Positions 6,490 to 14,962 of a DNA stretch of 32,870 nt are shown here, piece after piece. The stretch comes from Caldifarciminota bacterium. GTDB taxonomy: Bacteria; SDB-A. Positions within the stretch are counted from its first letter, which is position 1, and every line of letters starts with the position of its first letter. The notes beneath the pieces were generated by a model, which saw nothing but the letters and a program-made list of their open reading frames with translations, was not told the DNA's origin and ran no database searches. The stretch spans positions 1-32,870 of the forward strand of contig JAFGIG010000047.1 in assembly GCA_016929715.1 (NCBI GenBank), read 5' to 3'. The position numbers and the translations under genes are program-made.

Positions 6490-8787
6490 ATGGACAAAGA
6501 ATCTTGCAGGATTCTCGATTATTATTCCATTCTCGAAAAAATTGCTCAGGAGTGCTCAAGTCCCTTAAGCGCTGAGAGGCTGAAAGAAGAATTTCCTGTC
6601 GCCGACAGTGCAAGGGTGAGCTTTCTTCTCGATCTCACAGAAGAGTGGAGAGGTATACCGGCAGAGGTAAACCTTAATTTCGGCGAATTGGCAGACGTTG
6701 AAGGCTTGTTTTTCTCCGCTTTCGAAAAAGCAAGGGGTATTTCGCCTCAAGAGCTTTATCATCTCAGTCTGTTTTTGAGCATGGCTTCGGAGACTGAAAA
6801 AGCAATAGAAAAACTGTCTTCGAAATACCCCATTACTTTTTCTTTGACATCCGGCTTAGGCCGCAGGATTGATCTTGCAAAGCATATATCCAAAACAGTT
6901 GACAAAGACGGTTTTATAAGGGATTCAGCGAGTCCGGAACTGGCGAAGATAAGAAAACAAATTTCCTTTCAGGCAAAGAGTCTTTCAAAAAGCGCAAAAA
7001 ATCTTTGTGAAAAATACAAAGATTCACTTCAAGAAAATTTTATTACCCAGCGGTCCGAAAGATACGTTTTGGCAGTGAAAACTGAAAAACAAAGACATCT
7101 CGGAGGTCTTGTCCACGACGTATCCGAAAGCGGATCGACTGTATTCATGGAGCCGTTCGAACTTGTTGAAGAGAACAACAGACTTCAGAGGCTTTTAAGA
7201 GACGAGCAATGGGAAATAAAAAGAATCCTCAGAACTTTGGCTGAAGAAGTCCTCGAAGCGAAAGACGATCTTCTCCAAATAAACGAAAGAGTATGCCAAC
7301 TCGATTGCGCGCTCGCAAAAGCGCGTTTTTCAGAAAGATTTGATGGAGTTAAACCTGCTCAGGGGACTCTGAATCTGTCCTGCGCGAGGCATCCTCTTTT
7401 GTGTATTTTGAAAGGGAAAGATGCCACGGTCCCTCTCGATTTTATGTTCCCGGAAGGCAAAAAAGCAGTTCTCATCAGCGGTCCCAACGCCGGAGGAAAG
7501 ACTATAGCCCTTAAAACCATTGGTATAACTTTTCTTCTCTCATACATCGGAGTCCATCCGCCTGTTTCTGAGGGCACTACGATTCCTTTTGACCTCGAAG
7601 TCCTATGCGACGGAGGAGACAGGCAATCCATCGAAGAAGATATATCGACTTTTACAGCGAGACTCAGAAGATGGAACATGATCTGGAATTACTCGGGGCC
7701 CAACACACTTGTCCTGATAGATGAAATAGGCAGTTCAACAGATCCGGGCAAGGGAGCCGCTTTGGCGGCTTCTTTTATGGAAGCTCTTGTAGATAAAGGA
7801 TGTTCCGCGGTCGCTACAACAAATATAGTTCAATTAAAGGTGACGGTTGAAAATCTTGAAAAGATATCGAACGCGTCAATGGACATAGATATTGCTGACT
7901 TCGAGCCGACATACAGACTTACTATGGGGGTTCCGGGTTCATCATATACTTTCGAAATTGCCGGAAAATACGGTTTTCCCAAACTGATTATAGAAAAAGC
8001 AGTTTCAATGATGCCCGGAGAACAGATCTCATACGAGAAAACGGTAGAGGAGTTAAAAAAAACTCTCGAAAAATGCAGGGTTTCCGAAATGGAGATTGAA
8101 ACTGAACTGTCAAGACAAAAAGCTTTATCCCGAAAAATAGAAGAGGCTGAAGCAAGTATTAAGGAAAGGGAAGGTAAAATTCTCGGCGAAGCGAAAGTAG
8201 AAAAGGAAAGCATTGTATCGGAGACGAGAAAAAAAGCTGAAGAGATAATAAAAGAGCTCAGAGAGTCCAAGGCTTCTAAAAAGAGCATTGACGATTACCG
8301 AAGGGCTTTTATCGGAGAAGACAGCAAAGTTGGAAAAAAGAATACAGCTCAGGCCGGATTTGCCGAAGGGGACAGAGTATTCGTCAAATCGCTAAATGCT
8401 TACGGAGAGATTCTCAAAAAAGAAAGGGGCAGATACCTGATTAAGACAGGCAAAGTCAAAATTCTTTCTTTCCCTGAGGATTTGTCCATATCAAATCTAA
8501 AAGACGAGGAAATCAGCTCAAAAAGAATCCTGCTTTCAAGGGACAGGGAATTCAACACGAGCATTGATTTCAGGGGATTGGATTCCGACACTGCCCTTGA
8601 ACGCTTAGATGTCTTTCTCGACGACGCTGTATTCGCCGGACATCCTTTTGTGACAGTAATTCACGGAATAGGAACAGGAAAACTGAAAAAAAGGATAAAG
8701 GATTATCTGACGGCGAACAAAATTAAATTCAGGGCAGGACTTCCGAACGAAGGCGGAGACGGAGTGACTGTTCTTTTGTTGAAATGA
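6490..8787 (+). CDS. mutS2: MutS2-family ATPase with C-terminal Smr domain
   Basis: The 765-residue protein has the MutS2 order: N-terminal helical core and clamp, ATPase, coiled coil, Smr nuclease domain. Walker A is GPNAGGKT (about 331-338) and Walker B is LVLIDEIGSSTDP (about 407-419). The coiled coil spans about 515-605. Smr shows SIDFRGLD and HGIGTGKLKKRI near the C-terminus. There is no mismatch-recognition domain. MutS2 proteins have been linked to recombination control and, in Bacillus subtilis (RqcU), to splitting collided ribosomes. The latter fits cotranscription with rpsU, but the link is inference. The usual TTH motif after Walker B reads TTNIVQLK. It follows rpsU by 31 bases and overlaps dnaG by ATGA; its ribosome site is weak, so coupling is likely. 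Confidence 0.93.
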   Translation: MDKESCRILDYYSILEKIAQECSSPLSAERLKEEFPVADSARVSFLLDLTEEWRGIPAEVNLNFGELADVEGLFFSAFEKARGISPQELYHLSLFLSMASETEKAIEKLSSKYPITFSLTSGLGRRIDLAKHISKTVDKDGFIRDSASPELAKIRKQISFQAKSLSKSAKNLCEKYKDSLQENFITQRSERYVLAVKTEKQRHLGGLVHDVSESGSTVFMEPFELVEENNRLQRLLRDEQWEIKRILRTLAEEVLEAKDDLLQINERVCQLDCALAKARFSERFDGVKPAQGTLNLSCARHPLLCILKGKDATVPLDFMFPEGKKAVLISGPNAGGKTIALKTIGITFLLSYIGVHPPVSEGTTIPFDLEVLCDGGDRQSIEEDISTFTARLRRWNMIWNYSGPNTLVLIDEIGSSTDPGKGAALAASFMEALVDKGCSAVATTNIVQLKVTVENLEKISNASMDIDIADFEPTYRLTMGVPGSSYTFEIAGKYGFPKLIIEKAVSMMPGEQISYEKTVEELKKTLEKCRVSEMEIETELSRQKALSRKIEEAEASIKEREGKILGEAKVEKESIVSETRKKAEEIIKELRESKASKKSIDDYRRAFIGEDSKVGKKNTAQAGFAEGDRVFVKSLNAYGEILKKERGRYLIKTGKVKILSFPEDLSISNLKDEEISSKRILLSRDREFNTSIDFRGLDSDTALERLDVFLDDAVFAGHPFVTVIHGIGTGKLKKRIKDYLTANKIKFRAGLPNEGGDGVTVLLLK

Positions 8788-10439
8788 GCGAAGCGAGATT
8801 GGAAAAAAACGCAAAAGTCGAGGAAGTCCTCGAAAAAACACCCATAGTCGAACTCGTTTCCGAATACGTCAAACTTGTCCCCTCCGGAAAAGATTTTAAG
8901 GGGCTGTGTCCTTTTCATTCAGAAAAAACGCCGTCTTTTACTGTATCACCTCTGAAAAATCTTTATTACTGTTTCGGATGCGGCGCGGGAGGCAACGCTT
9001 TTAATTTTTTGATGCAGATGGAGAACATAGATTTTAAGGAAGCTTTGAAAAAGCTGGCAAAAAGAGCGGGAGTGTCCCTTGATGATGGAAAAAAAACCGA
9101 CAGGGGCATCTACGAAGTAATGGAGTTCGCGTGCGTTCATTATCAAGAATGCCTCATGAGTCCCGCGGGTGTTTCTGTCAGAAAGTATCTCGGGAAAAGA
9201 GGCTTGACTGAAAATCTTATATCTCTTTTCAGAATCGGTTTTTCAAAAGGAGCGCTTGCCTCAGAGGCTAAAAAATCCGGGTTTTCATTTAAAATTCTCG
9301 AAAAAGCGGGATTGGTGTCTAAAAAAAACTCTTCTTTTTACGAAACTTTCACAGGTAGACTGATCTTTCCGATATCAGACAGCAGCGGAAAAGTTATCGC
9401 ATTCGGGGGAAGGGACCTAAATGGCAAGGGAGCCAAATATCTCAATTCGCGGCAAATGGAGATTTACGATAAAAGTTCGACTCTTTACGGAATTCATCTT
9501 GCCAAAAAAGCGGCTTCTAAAAGTTCTAAGTTCATGCTGGTGGAAGGGTATATGGACGTAATTTCTCTTTTCAAAGGAGGTTTCGAAAACGCCGTAGCAT
9601 CCTGCGGGACTTCACTCACATCGGAACAGGCGAAATCGATGAAGAGATACGCCGATTCTGTTGATATATTCTACGATTCCGATGAATCGGGCAAAAGAGC
9701 AGCTGGAAGAGCCATAGAAATAATTCTCAGTGCCGGACTTGACTGTGAAGTGATAGTGACTGAAAAATACAAGGACCCAGACGAGCTCGTCAACAGGTCA
9801 AAAGACCCTGGAAAAGAAATCGAAAACAACATAAAAACGTGGCTTGATTTCATTATGGACGTCCATTATTCGGCGAAACCAGCGGATAAATCAAAGCTCG
9901 CGTCTAAAATAATAGGTTTTTTGAACAGAATACAGGACAGGATTCTGAGAGACGAGTGGAAGCGAAAAGCTTCGACTTCACTCGGAATTCCTGACATAGA
10001 TGACTATTTATCTAAAAATCAGCAGAATTCTGAGGAAAAAGCTCTTTATCTGGGTTCTACGACTAAAGAAAAACTCTTTCTACTGCTTTTGTCGTCATCG
10101 AAAAGAGATGATTCCGCAGGAGAAGTTGCCAAAAGCGGCTTAAATGATTATCTTATCAAATATGGATTAAAAATCGCCGAAATTGAGAATATGGCTGAAG
10201 AAATCGAAAGAAGCGACGACGGAAGCTCTTTGAGAAAAGAATTCCTGAGATTGCGTTTTTGCGAAGAATCTGAAGCTATAAAAAGTATTGATTCATTGAT
10301 GAAAAAAATAGGCAGTCAGTCTATCAAGGAAGAATGCGAAGAACTGATAAAGGAAATTAAAATTGCTCAGCAGAAGGGAGAAAGTACGCGAGAACTTGCT
10401 CTAAAACTGCAGCAGTTGGTAAGGGAGGGCAGAAAATAA
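8784..10439 (+). CDS. dnaG: DNA primase DnaG
   Basis: This 551-residue protein makes RNA primers at the replication fork. The N-terminal zinc ribbon has Cys42, His45, Cys63 and Cys66 (CPFH and CFGC). The core follows, with a TOPRIM fold containing LVEGYMDVI (about 252-260) and the metal-binding [11 protein letters not shown] (about 296-306). The C-terminal part, where DnaB normally docks, is helical and divergent, and the total is slightly shorter than many DnaG proteins. It overlaps mutS2 by four bases (ATGA), and its TAA overlaps the rpoD ATG by one base. This tight packing couples primase and the primary sigma factor. Confidence 0.96.
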   Translation: MSEARLEKNAKVEEVLEKTPIVELVSEYVKLVPSGKDFKGLCPFHSEKTPSFTVSPLKNLYYCFGCGAGGNAFNFLMQMENIDFKEALKKLAKRAGVSLDDGKKTDRGIYEVMEFACVHYQECLMSPAGVSVRKYLGKRGLTENLISLFRIGFSKGALASEAKKSGFSFKILEKAGLVSKKNSSFYETFTGRLIFPISDSSGKVIAFGGRDLNGKGAKYLNSRQMEIYDKSSTLYGIHLAKKAASKSSKFMLVEGYMDVISLFKGGFENAVASCGTSLTSEQAKSMKRYADSVDIFYDSDESGKRAAGRAIEIILSAGLDCEVIVTEKYKDPDELVNRSKDPGKEIENNIKTWLDFIMDVHYSAKPADKSKLASKIIGFLNRIQDRILRDEWKRKASTSLGIPDIDDYLSKNQQNSEEKALYLGSTTKEKLFLLLLSSSKRDDSAGEVAKSGLNDYLIKYGLKIAEIENMAEEIERSDDGSSLRKEFLRLRFCEESEAIKSIDSLMKKIGSQSIKEECEELIKEIKIAQQKGESTRELALKLQQLVREGRK

Positions 10440-12268
10440 TGGCGCCGACAAAAGTCAAGAAAAAAGGAAAGGTGATTTCAAAAGTAGTAAAGACCAGAGA
10501 GAAAAAAGAAAAATGCCTTGAATCTGTTCTCGTAAAAATTGAAAAGAAAGCCAGATCTCAAAAAAACAGCATTTCTTACGAAGAGATAAACGGCTTGATA
10601 CCGGATAGTCTCACTGCCGAAGAAGTTTTCGAAAAAATATGCTCACACCTGAAAAAAAACGATATTTCAATAAGAAACGAACAGCTTGAAACTCTTAAAA
10701 AGCAAAAAGTTCTCAAGATACACAATATTAAGGCTTTTGACGATCCGACAAAGCTATACATGCAAGAACTCAAAAACACGAAGCTGCTGACGAGACAAGA
10801 CGAAATAGTCGTAGCCAAAGAGAAAGAACAAGCTGAAATTGAAATTGCTGATTATGTTTTCTCCTGTTTTACAGGTGTAGAGTATTTTTTAAAAATTAAG
10901 GAAGAAATCGAAAGATCGAAAAGTCAGAATGTAGGAGAATTCCTGAAGCTTTTCTTTTATCCTGAAGACGAAAAAGACCTTCTCTTCCCCATGAGATATG
11001 TAATCTGGAAAAAAAAGCAGTTCCTTATTAAAAAGATAAACAGCATAGAGAAGAAGTTTAAGAACCTTAAAAAGAAAAATAAAAGGGCTGAGAAAGAAAA
11101 AGTCTTGGGAGACATTTCAAAAGCGGTTATGAATCTCGTAAATCCTCCTGTCAGGCAAGAAGTATATTCATTGGATTTTTACGACAGACTGCATATAAAA
11201 ATCGTCGAAAAATGTGTCGAAGCTCTTAAGGCTAATTTCGACAAATTCTGTGAAATGAGATGCCATCAGGAGAAAAAATGGAAAAACATAGCTCCGCTTT
11301 TTAAGTCTTCGACAGACGAGCTTCCCGATGATCCTGAGAGGATATTAAAAATTGTCAGATCAGCGAGTCGTTCAGCAATAGCTTCAGTTAAGAAGAAAAA
11401 CGATAACATTGAAAAAGATATACTGAAGCTCTCGGAGATGGCGAGGGAACAGAAAAAGATGGAAGAAGAAGGAATGTCGTCTTTTGTCAAAACAAAGGAG
11501 ATACTCCAGAAGATTTTAGAAGCCAACAGCAGAGTCAACGACGCTAAAAAGAAAATGATTGAAGCTAATGTGAGACTTGTCATTTCAATAGCCAGAAAAT
11601 CCAGTCATCAGGGGCTCGATTTTCTCGACCTAATTCAGGAGGGAAATGTCGGTCTCATGAGAGCTGTGGACAAGTTCGACTGGAGAAAAGGTTATAAATT
11701 CAGCACTTACGCGACATGGTGGATAAGGCAGGCTATAAGCAGAGCTCTTGCCGATCAGGGAAGGACAGTGAGGGTTCCTGTTCATATGATTGAGGTAATG
11801 CACAAAGTCCTCAAGGAAATATCAATTTACAAACAAAAAACAGGTCAGGAACCGACGCCCGACGAAATAGCCGAAAAACTTGACATACCGATTGAAAAAA
11901 TCTATGCTGTTTTCAATGTCGGACAGGATACTGTTTCCCTGGACAGACCCATAGGAGACAGCGACGATGCTTTTTTTGGGGATTTTATAGAGGACATCAA
12001 AGAGGCTTCCCCTCTTCAAGTTGCCGCCAACGCGATGCTCGACGAAAGATTAAGGGGCGTTCTCAATACGCTTACTGAAAGGGAGAAAAAGGTCCTCGTA
12101 TACAGGTTCGGCATAGAAGACGGTTGTCCCAAAACTCTCGAGGAGGTCGGCATGATATTCGGCGTGACTAGGGAGAGGATAAGGCAGATAGAGACTAAAG
12201 CGCTTAAAAAGCTTAGATTAAAAGCCCGTTCGAGGCAGCTTGAGCAATTCAGGGAAATGTCGGAATAG
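10439..12268 (+). CDS. rpoD: Primary sigma factor RpoD (sigma-70)
   Basis: The 609-residue product is a group 1 sigma factor that directs RNA polymerase to housekeeping promoters. Region 1.1 is at about 31-90, and region 1.2 begins [13 protein letters not shown] (101-113). A large lysine-rich non-conserved region lies between about 150 and 360. Region 2 contains [11 protein letters not shown] and [17 protein letters not shown], then [10 protein letters not shown] (377-434). Region 3 is at 443-525, and region 4 has [14 protein letters not shown] and [14 protein letters not shown] (545-589). Its expected TTGACA/TATAAT targets agree with the promoters found in this window. It overlaps dnaG by one base and is followed after one base by the PP2C start. 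Confidence 0.97.
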   Translation: MAPTKVKKKGKVISKVVKTREKKEKCLESVLVKIEKKARSQKNSISYEEINGLIPDSLTAEEVFEKICSHLKKNDISIRNEQLETLKKQKVLKIHNIKAFDDPTKLYMQELKNTKLLTRQDEIVVAKEKEQAEIEIADYVFSCFTGVEYFLKIKEEIERSKSQNVGEFLKLFFYPEDEKDLLFPMRYVIWKKKQFLIKKINSIEKKFKNLKKKNKRAEKEKVLGDISKAVMNLVNPPVRQEVYSLDFYDRLHIKIVEKCVEALKANFDKFCEMRCHQEKKWKNIAPLFKSSTDELPDDPERILKIVRSASRSAIASVKKKNDNIEKDILKLSEMAREQKKMEEEGMSSFVKTKEILQKILEANSRVNDAKKKMIEANVRLVISIARKSSHQGLDFLDLIQEGNVGLMRAVDKFDWRKGYKFSTYATWWIRQAISRALADQGRTVRVPVHMIEVMHKVLKEISIYKQKTGQEPTPDEIAEKLDIPIEKIYAVFNVGQDTVSLDRPIGDSDDAFFGDFIEDIKEASPLQVAANAMLDERLRGVLNTLTEREKKVLVYRFGIEDGCPKTLEEVGMIFGVTRERIRQIETKALKKLRLKARSRQLEQFREMSE

Positions 12269-12269
12269 C

Positions 12270-14003
12270 ATGAGCAGGATATCGCTTAATTACAAATCCT
12301 TGAAAGGGTCGAAGACTTCCCGGAATGAAGACGAATTCACATGGTTTTCTGCCAATAATCAGGAAGAGTTCGAAAAAAAGGGATCGCTTTTTATTATTGT
12401 TGACGGTTTTGGAGGAAGGAACGATGCCGGAGTATCCTCCCACTACATAGCTAAAGAAATCGCCGAAAAATTTTATTCCGACGAGACGAGTAGGACGACC
12501 AGAGAAAGGCTTCTGCAGACTGTAAAAGAAGTTAACGGCAAATTCTACCGTGACTGGAAAGAAACAAACGACAGAAGGGGAGTAGGAGCTTCAATTTCTT
12601 TGCTCGCCCTTAAGTGTCATTCAGCTTGCATCGCCAATGTCGGAGATTCCAAAGTATTTCTTCTCAGGGAAAGAGCCCTCAAGACAATGACGAAGGATTT
12701 CAGCTGGACAGCTCAGCAGGACACAGGACCGGACAAGTCAATGCGGAATATTTTAACTGTATCACTCGGATCGAGACCTGTCGTAGAGCCTCAAATCACA
12801 TCTGTCAACGTAAAAAGCGGAGATATTTTTATCATGACTTCTGACGGAGTTACTGATTTTTTAGACGAAGGAGAGATCAGAGAGGTTTGCCTTTACAGAT
12901 ATTCTGAAGAAACGCCCGGAATTATTATCTCTTCGGCAGTCAAGGCGAGATCGGACGATGACGCAACAATAGCAGTTCTGAAAATTAACGAAGTCCCGCT
13001 TTTATACAGCGATATCCCGGAGAGAAAATTAGAAAAAGCCATGGACAAAAGAGAAGACATTTCCCATCCCGCCAAAGAGGAGAAGGAAAATGTGCCGGTC
13101 TTTTCATCAGATCAAATCCAATCAGTCGAAAAAACAAAAGAAAGGAAAAATGTTGAAACACCGCAGGAAGGTAAACCAAAAAAATTCAATTTTAAAATTC
13201 TCTACGCTCTGATACCGATTCTTCTCTTGGTTTTGGCGGTCATCTTCAATCCTTTCAATTTTCTTCAGAAAAAAACACCCCAAATACAAACGGCAGTTGA
13301 TTCAGTTTTAACAGGAGAAAACGATTCCGTCTTATCTGCGCCGGCCGATTCTTTTTATAGAATAGACATAATAAACGTATCGAAAATTTCAGGAACAGCT
13401 ATGAAGGCACAGATACTTCTTTCAAGCGGGATAGATTCGATTTTTGATTCAACCGGTCCGGGATTTGGATATGCCATATTGAACGGGCAGGTTACTGAAG
13501 CTTTTCAAAGTTCTCTAAACCTTTTTTCAGTAGCCGAAAATTCCCAAAGTTCCAAGACAATTATAGATTATTTTAAGTCATTATATCCTGACTCCACTCC
13601 TCTTGTTGTAAGAGATCTTCATTTAGTCATCGAAACGGGCGACGACTTGGCCAATGGAGGCCGTTTTCTGCCTGATTCTTCACTGTTGCAGGATTTGGGC
13701 ATTGATACACTTAATGTATGCATAGTGTCGAGGTTTCCTGACGACAGTCTTGCCGGCAGGCTTTTCAGGTCTCTTGACGAAAACAGGATAAACGGAATAC
13801 CGATAAAAGTCGTGGCGATAATAGAATCACCTGACACAGCTCAGAAAAACCAGACACGTATTCTAGCCTCGGAAAAAAACTTAAGATTAGCCAGATTGCT
13901 CGCTCATGCGATGGGGCTCAGGGACGATTTCTATGTCTGGAACGATCCCGTGGGCAGATTTGTTTTTTTGATAAACAGGGACGCTTCGGCTTTTATTCAG
14001 TGA
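12270..14003 (+). CDS. Membrane-anchored PP2C-type serine/threonine phosphatase
   Basis: The 577-residue protein has a cytoplasmic PP2C domain at about 1-240, with metal-site motifs RNED (18-21), DGFGGRND (45-52), TSDG (190-193) and DDAT (230-233). It looks catalytically complete. A charged linker leads to one membrane segment at about 309-332. The outer portion seems to hold two related modules (about 363-460 and 480-577) that resemble LytR_C cell-envelope domains, each starting with an I-D-I-I-N/L-N-V-C-I strand; this is tentative. The ATG at 12270 lies one base after the rpoD stop; an upstream TTG at 12240 would overlap rpoD by 29 bases and add residues outside the fold. No Ser/Thr kinase gene is visible nearby. 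It is last in the rpsU-rpoD operon. Confidence 0.85.
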   Translation: MSRISLNYKSLKGSKTSRNEDEFTWFSANNQEEFEKKGSLFIIVDGFGGRNDAGVSSHYIAKEIAEKFYSDETSRTTRERLLQTVKEVNGKFYRDWKETNDRRGVGASISLLALKCHSACIANVGDSKVFLLRERALKTMTKDFSWTAQQDTGPDKSMRNILTVSLGSRPVVEPQITSVNVKSGDIFIMTSDGVTDFLDEGEIREVCLYRYSEETPGIIISSAVKARSDDDATIAVLKINEVPLLYSDIPERKLEKAMDKREDISHPAKEEKENVPVFSSDQIQSVEKTKERKNVETPQEGKPKKFNFKILYALIPILLLVLAVIFNPFNFLQKKTPQIQTAVDSVLTGENDSVLSAPADSFYRIDIINVSKISGTAMKAQILLSSGIDSIFDSTGPGFGYAILNGQVTEAFQSSLNLFSVAENSQSSKTIIDYFKSLYPDSTPLVVRDLHLVIETGDDLANGGRFLPDSSLLQDLGIDTLNVCIVSRFPDDSLAGRLFRSLDENRINGIPIKVVAIIESPDTAQKNQTRILASEKNLRLARLLAHAMGLRDDFYVWNDPVGRFVFLINRDASAFIQ

Positions 14004-14024
14004 AAGAGAACAAATTCAGGACTA

Positions 14025-14049
14025 AAAGGTCTATGGAGGTTAGACTTTT
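14025..14049 (+). terminator. Possible weak hairpin terminator after the rpoD operon
   Basis: AAAGGTCTA (14025-14033) can pair with TAGACTTTT (14041-14049), nine pairs including one G-U, around a seven-base loop. The T-run is inside the stem rather than after it, so it would be a weak terminator or an RNA-processing hairpin. It lies 22 bases past the PP2C stop and before the next promoter. Confidence 0.35.
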
Positions 14050-14066
14050 CAGAGGTTTCAAAGATA

Positions 14067-14095
14067 TTGACACGGGAAAGAAATTCTGTTATTTA
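14067..14095 (+). promoter_or_regulatory. Near-consensus promoter of the lipoprotein/LysM unit
   Basis: TTGACA (14067-14072) and TATTTA (14090-14095) are separated by 17 bases. The predicted start near 14102 puts a perfect inverted repeat at the very 5' end of the message, and the first gene has an almost complete ribosome site, AGAAAGGAGGT, eight bases before its ATG. All three signs suggest high expression. Confidence 0.75.
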
Positions 14096-14103
14096 GTAAG
14101 CGT

Positions 14104-14121
14104 TGTTATCTTGTGATAACA
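14104..14121 (+). promoter_or_regulatory. 5'-end hairpin or operator palindrome
   Basis: TGTTATC (14104-14110) and GATAACA (14115-14121) are perfect reverse complements around TTGT. The element lies just past the predicted transcription start. As RNA it would be a 7-bp stem-loop at the 5' end, the placement known to protect messages such as E. coli ompA from decay. As DNA it could be an operator for a dimeric repressor. The sequence alone does not decide. Confidence 0.55.
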
Positions 14122-14151
14122 TTGTCTAAAGTTAGAAAGGAGGTTTGTTAA

Positions 14152-14412
14152 ATGAAGAAGCGTTTAACGGCTGTCTTTATGGGCACAGCTATGCTGTCTT
14201 TGCTGGCGGTTGGCTGCGGACCGAAGGGCGCGTCCCAGGAAACGCTCGCGAGACTGAGGCAGGTTCAGTCTGAATGTGAAAGCCTCAGATCAGAGCGCAC
14301 AAGGCTTGAGAATCGTAAACAGAGTTTGATGCAGCAGAAAGCCGACCTTCAGGCCGAGATCGAAAGACTCGAACTGAGACTGCAGGAACTCAAAGCTGAA
14401 CGCGGATTGTAA
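14152..14412 (+). CDS. Small coiled-coil lipoprotein
   Basis: The 86-residue protein has a classical lipoprotein signal peptide, MKKRLTAVFMGTAMLSLLAV, with a lipobox LAVGC placing the lipidated Cys at residue 22. The mature part is almost entirely a charged alpha-helical coiled coil (about 30-84) with heptad Leu/Ile/Gln positions. The residue after Cys is Gly, not the Asp associated with inner-membrane retention in enterobacteria. Its size and form recall Lpp-type structural lipoproteins, though no sequence homology is claimed. Arginine codons include several CGN, unlike the AGA/AGG-rich neighbours, as expected for a highly expressed gene. It is cotranscribed with the LysM gene 13 bases downstream, which shares the coiled-coil character. 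Confidence 0.8.
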   Translation: MKKRLTAVFMGTAMLSLLAVGCGPKGASQETLARLRQVQSECESLRSERTRLENRKQSLMQQKADLQAEIERLELRLQELKAERGL

Positions 14413-14425
14413 GGGGAGGTAACAG

Positions 14426-14905
14426 ATGAGATATTCGAAATTGATTCTCGCTCTCTTTATTGGCATATTCGCGGTATCAGCGGTGTTTGCCCAAGAGAGA
14501 CTGACAGAAGAACAGGCTTTGAACAAGTTCAAAGAATACGAACAGTGCATTACCGAAAACAGGCCTATTGTGAATGGACTCAAAGCCGAAGTCGATCAAC
14601 TTCAAGCCGAAGTCGATCAGCTGCTCGCCAGGAAGAGTGAACTGAACAGGCAGATTGCCGAACTCACGAGAACACCGGACTATGTGACCTACATAGTAAA
14701 AGAAGGCGATTGCCTGTGGTGGATCGCGAAGAGGCAGTATCAGCCCAGGGGCGAAAGATGGTATCTCTGGAAGATGATCTATGACGACAACAAAACTGTC
14801 ATAGGTCCCAATCCGGATCTCATCCTTCCGAAACAGCAGTTCAAGCTCAATCAGGATCCCACAGTTTGGGAAAGGTACAGGTCGCAGGTTCGCGGCGGCA
14901 GGTAA
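14426..14905 (+). CDS. Secreted coiled-coil protein with C-terminal LysM domain
   Basis: The 159-residue protein begins with a signal peptide (about 1-22, ending AVSAVFA). It continues with a coiled coil (about 30-78) and ends with a LysM-type domain at about 84-137: YIVKEGDCLWWIAKRQY, an aromatic-rich insert with RWYLWKMIYDDNK, then IGPNPDLILPKQQFKL. LysM domains bind the glycan of peptidoglycan. The coiled coil contains two near-identical heptads, KAEVDQL and QAEVDQL. The ribosome site GGGGAGG is six bases before the ATG. Lying directly after the coiled-coil lipoprotein gene, it may pair with it to link outer membrane and cell wall; that is inference. A strong terminator follows. Confidence 0.85.
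   Translation: MRYSKLILALFIGIFAVSAVFAQERLTEEQALNKFKEYEQCITENRPIVNGLKAEVDQLQAEVDQLLARKSELNRQIAELTRTPDYVTYIVKEGDCLWWIAKRQYQPRGERWYLWKMIYDDNKTVIGPNPDLILPKQQFKLNQDPTVWERYRSQVRGGR
14582..14623 (+). repeat. Tandem 21-bp heptad duplication
   Basis: Two adjacent 21-base units (14582-14602 and 14603-14623) differ at only three bases and encode KAEVDQL and QAEVDQL. The period equals one coiled-coil heptad, so this is a recent DNA-level duplication that lengthens the coil in frame. Confidence 0.8.
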
Positions 14906-14925
14906 GAATTTCCTGGATTTGTATG

Positions 14926-14959
14926 AAAAAAAAAGGGGAGAAAACTCTCCCCTTTTTTT
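14926..14959. terminator. Strong rho-independent terminator, symmetrical
   Basis: GGGGAG (14935-14940) and CTCCCC (14947-14952) form a G+C-rich stem with a six-base loop, preceded by A9 (14926-14934) and followed by T7 (14953-14959). The A and T tracts can extend the stem, so it could work in both directions. It closes the lipoprotein/LysM unit and ends only three bases before the phoH start codon. Confidence 0.88.
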
Positions 14960-14962
14960 AAT

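Noticed and set aside
12240-12269. TTG start of the PP2C gene inside rpoD
   Set aside because: It would add ten residues outside the phosphatase fold; the ATG one base after the rpoD stop is more natural.
14033-14116. A 27-codon ORF across the promoter of the lipoprotein unit
   Set aside because: It has only a poor ribosome site, and its codons are the promoter and palindrome themselves.
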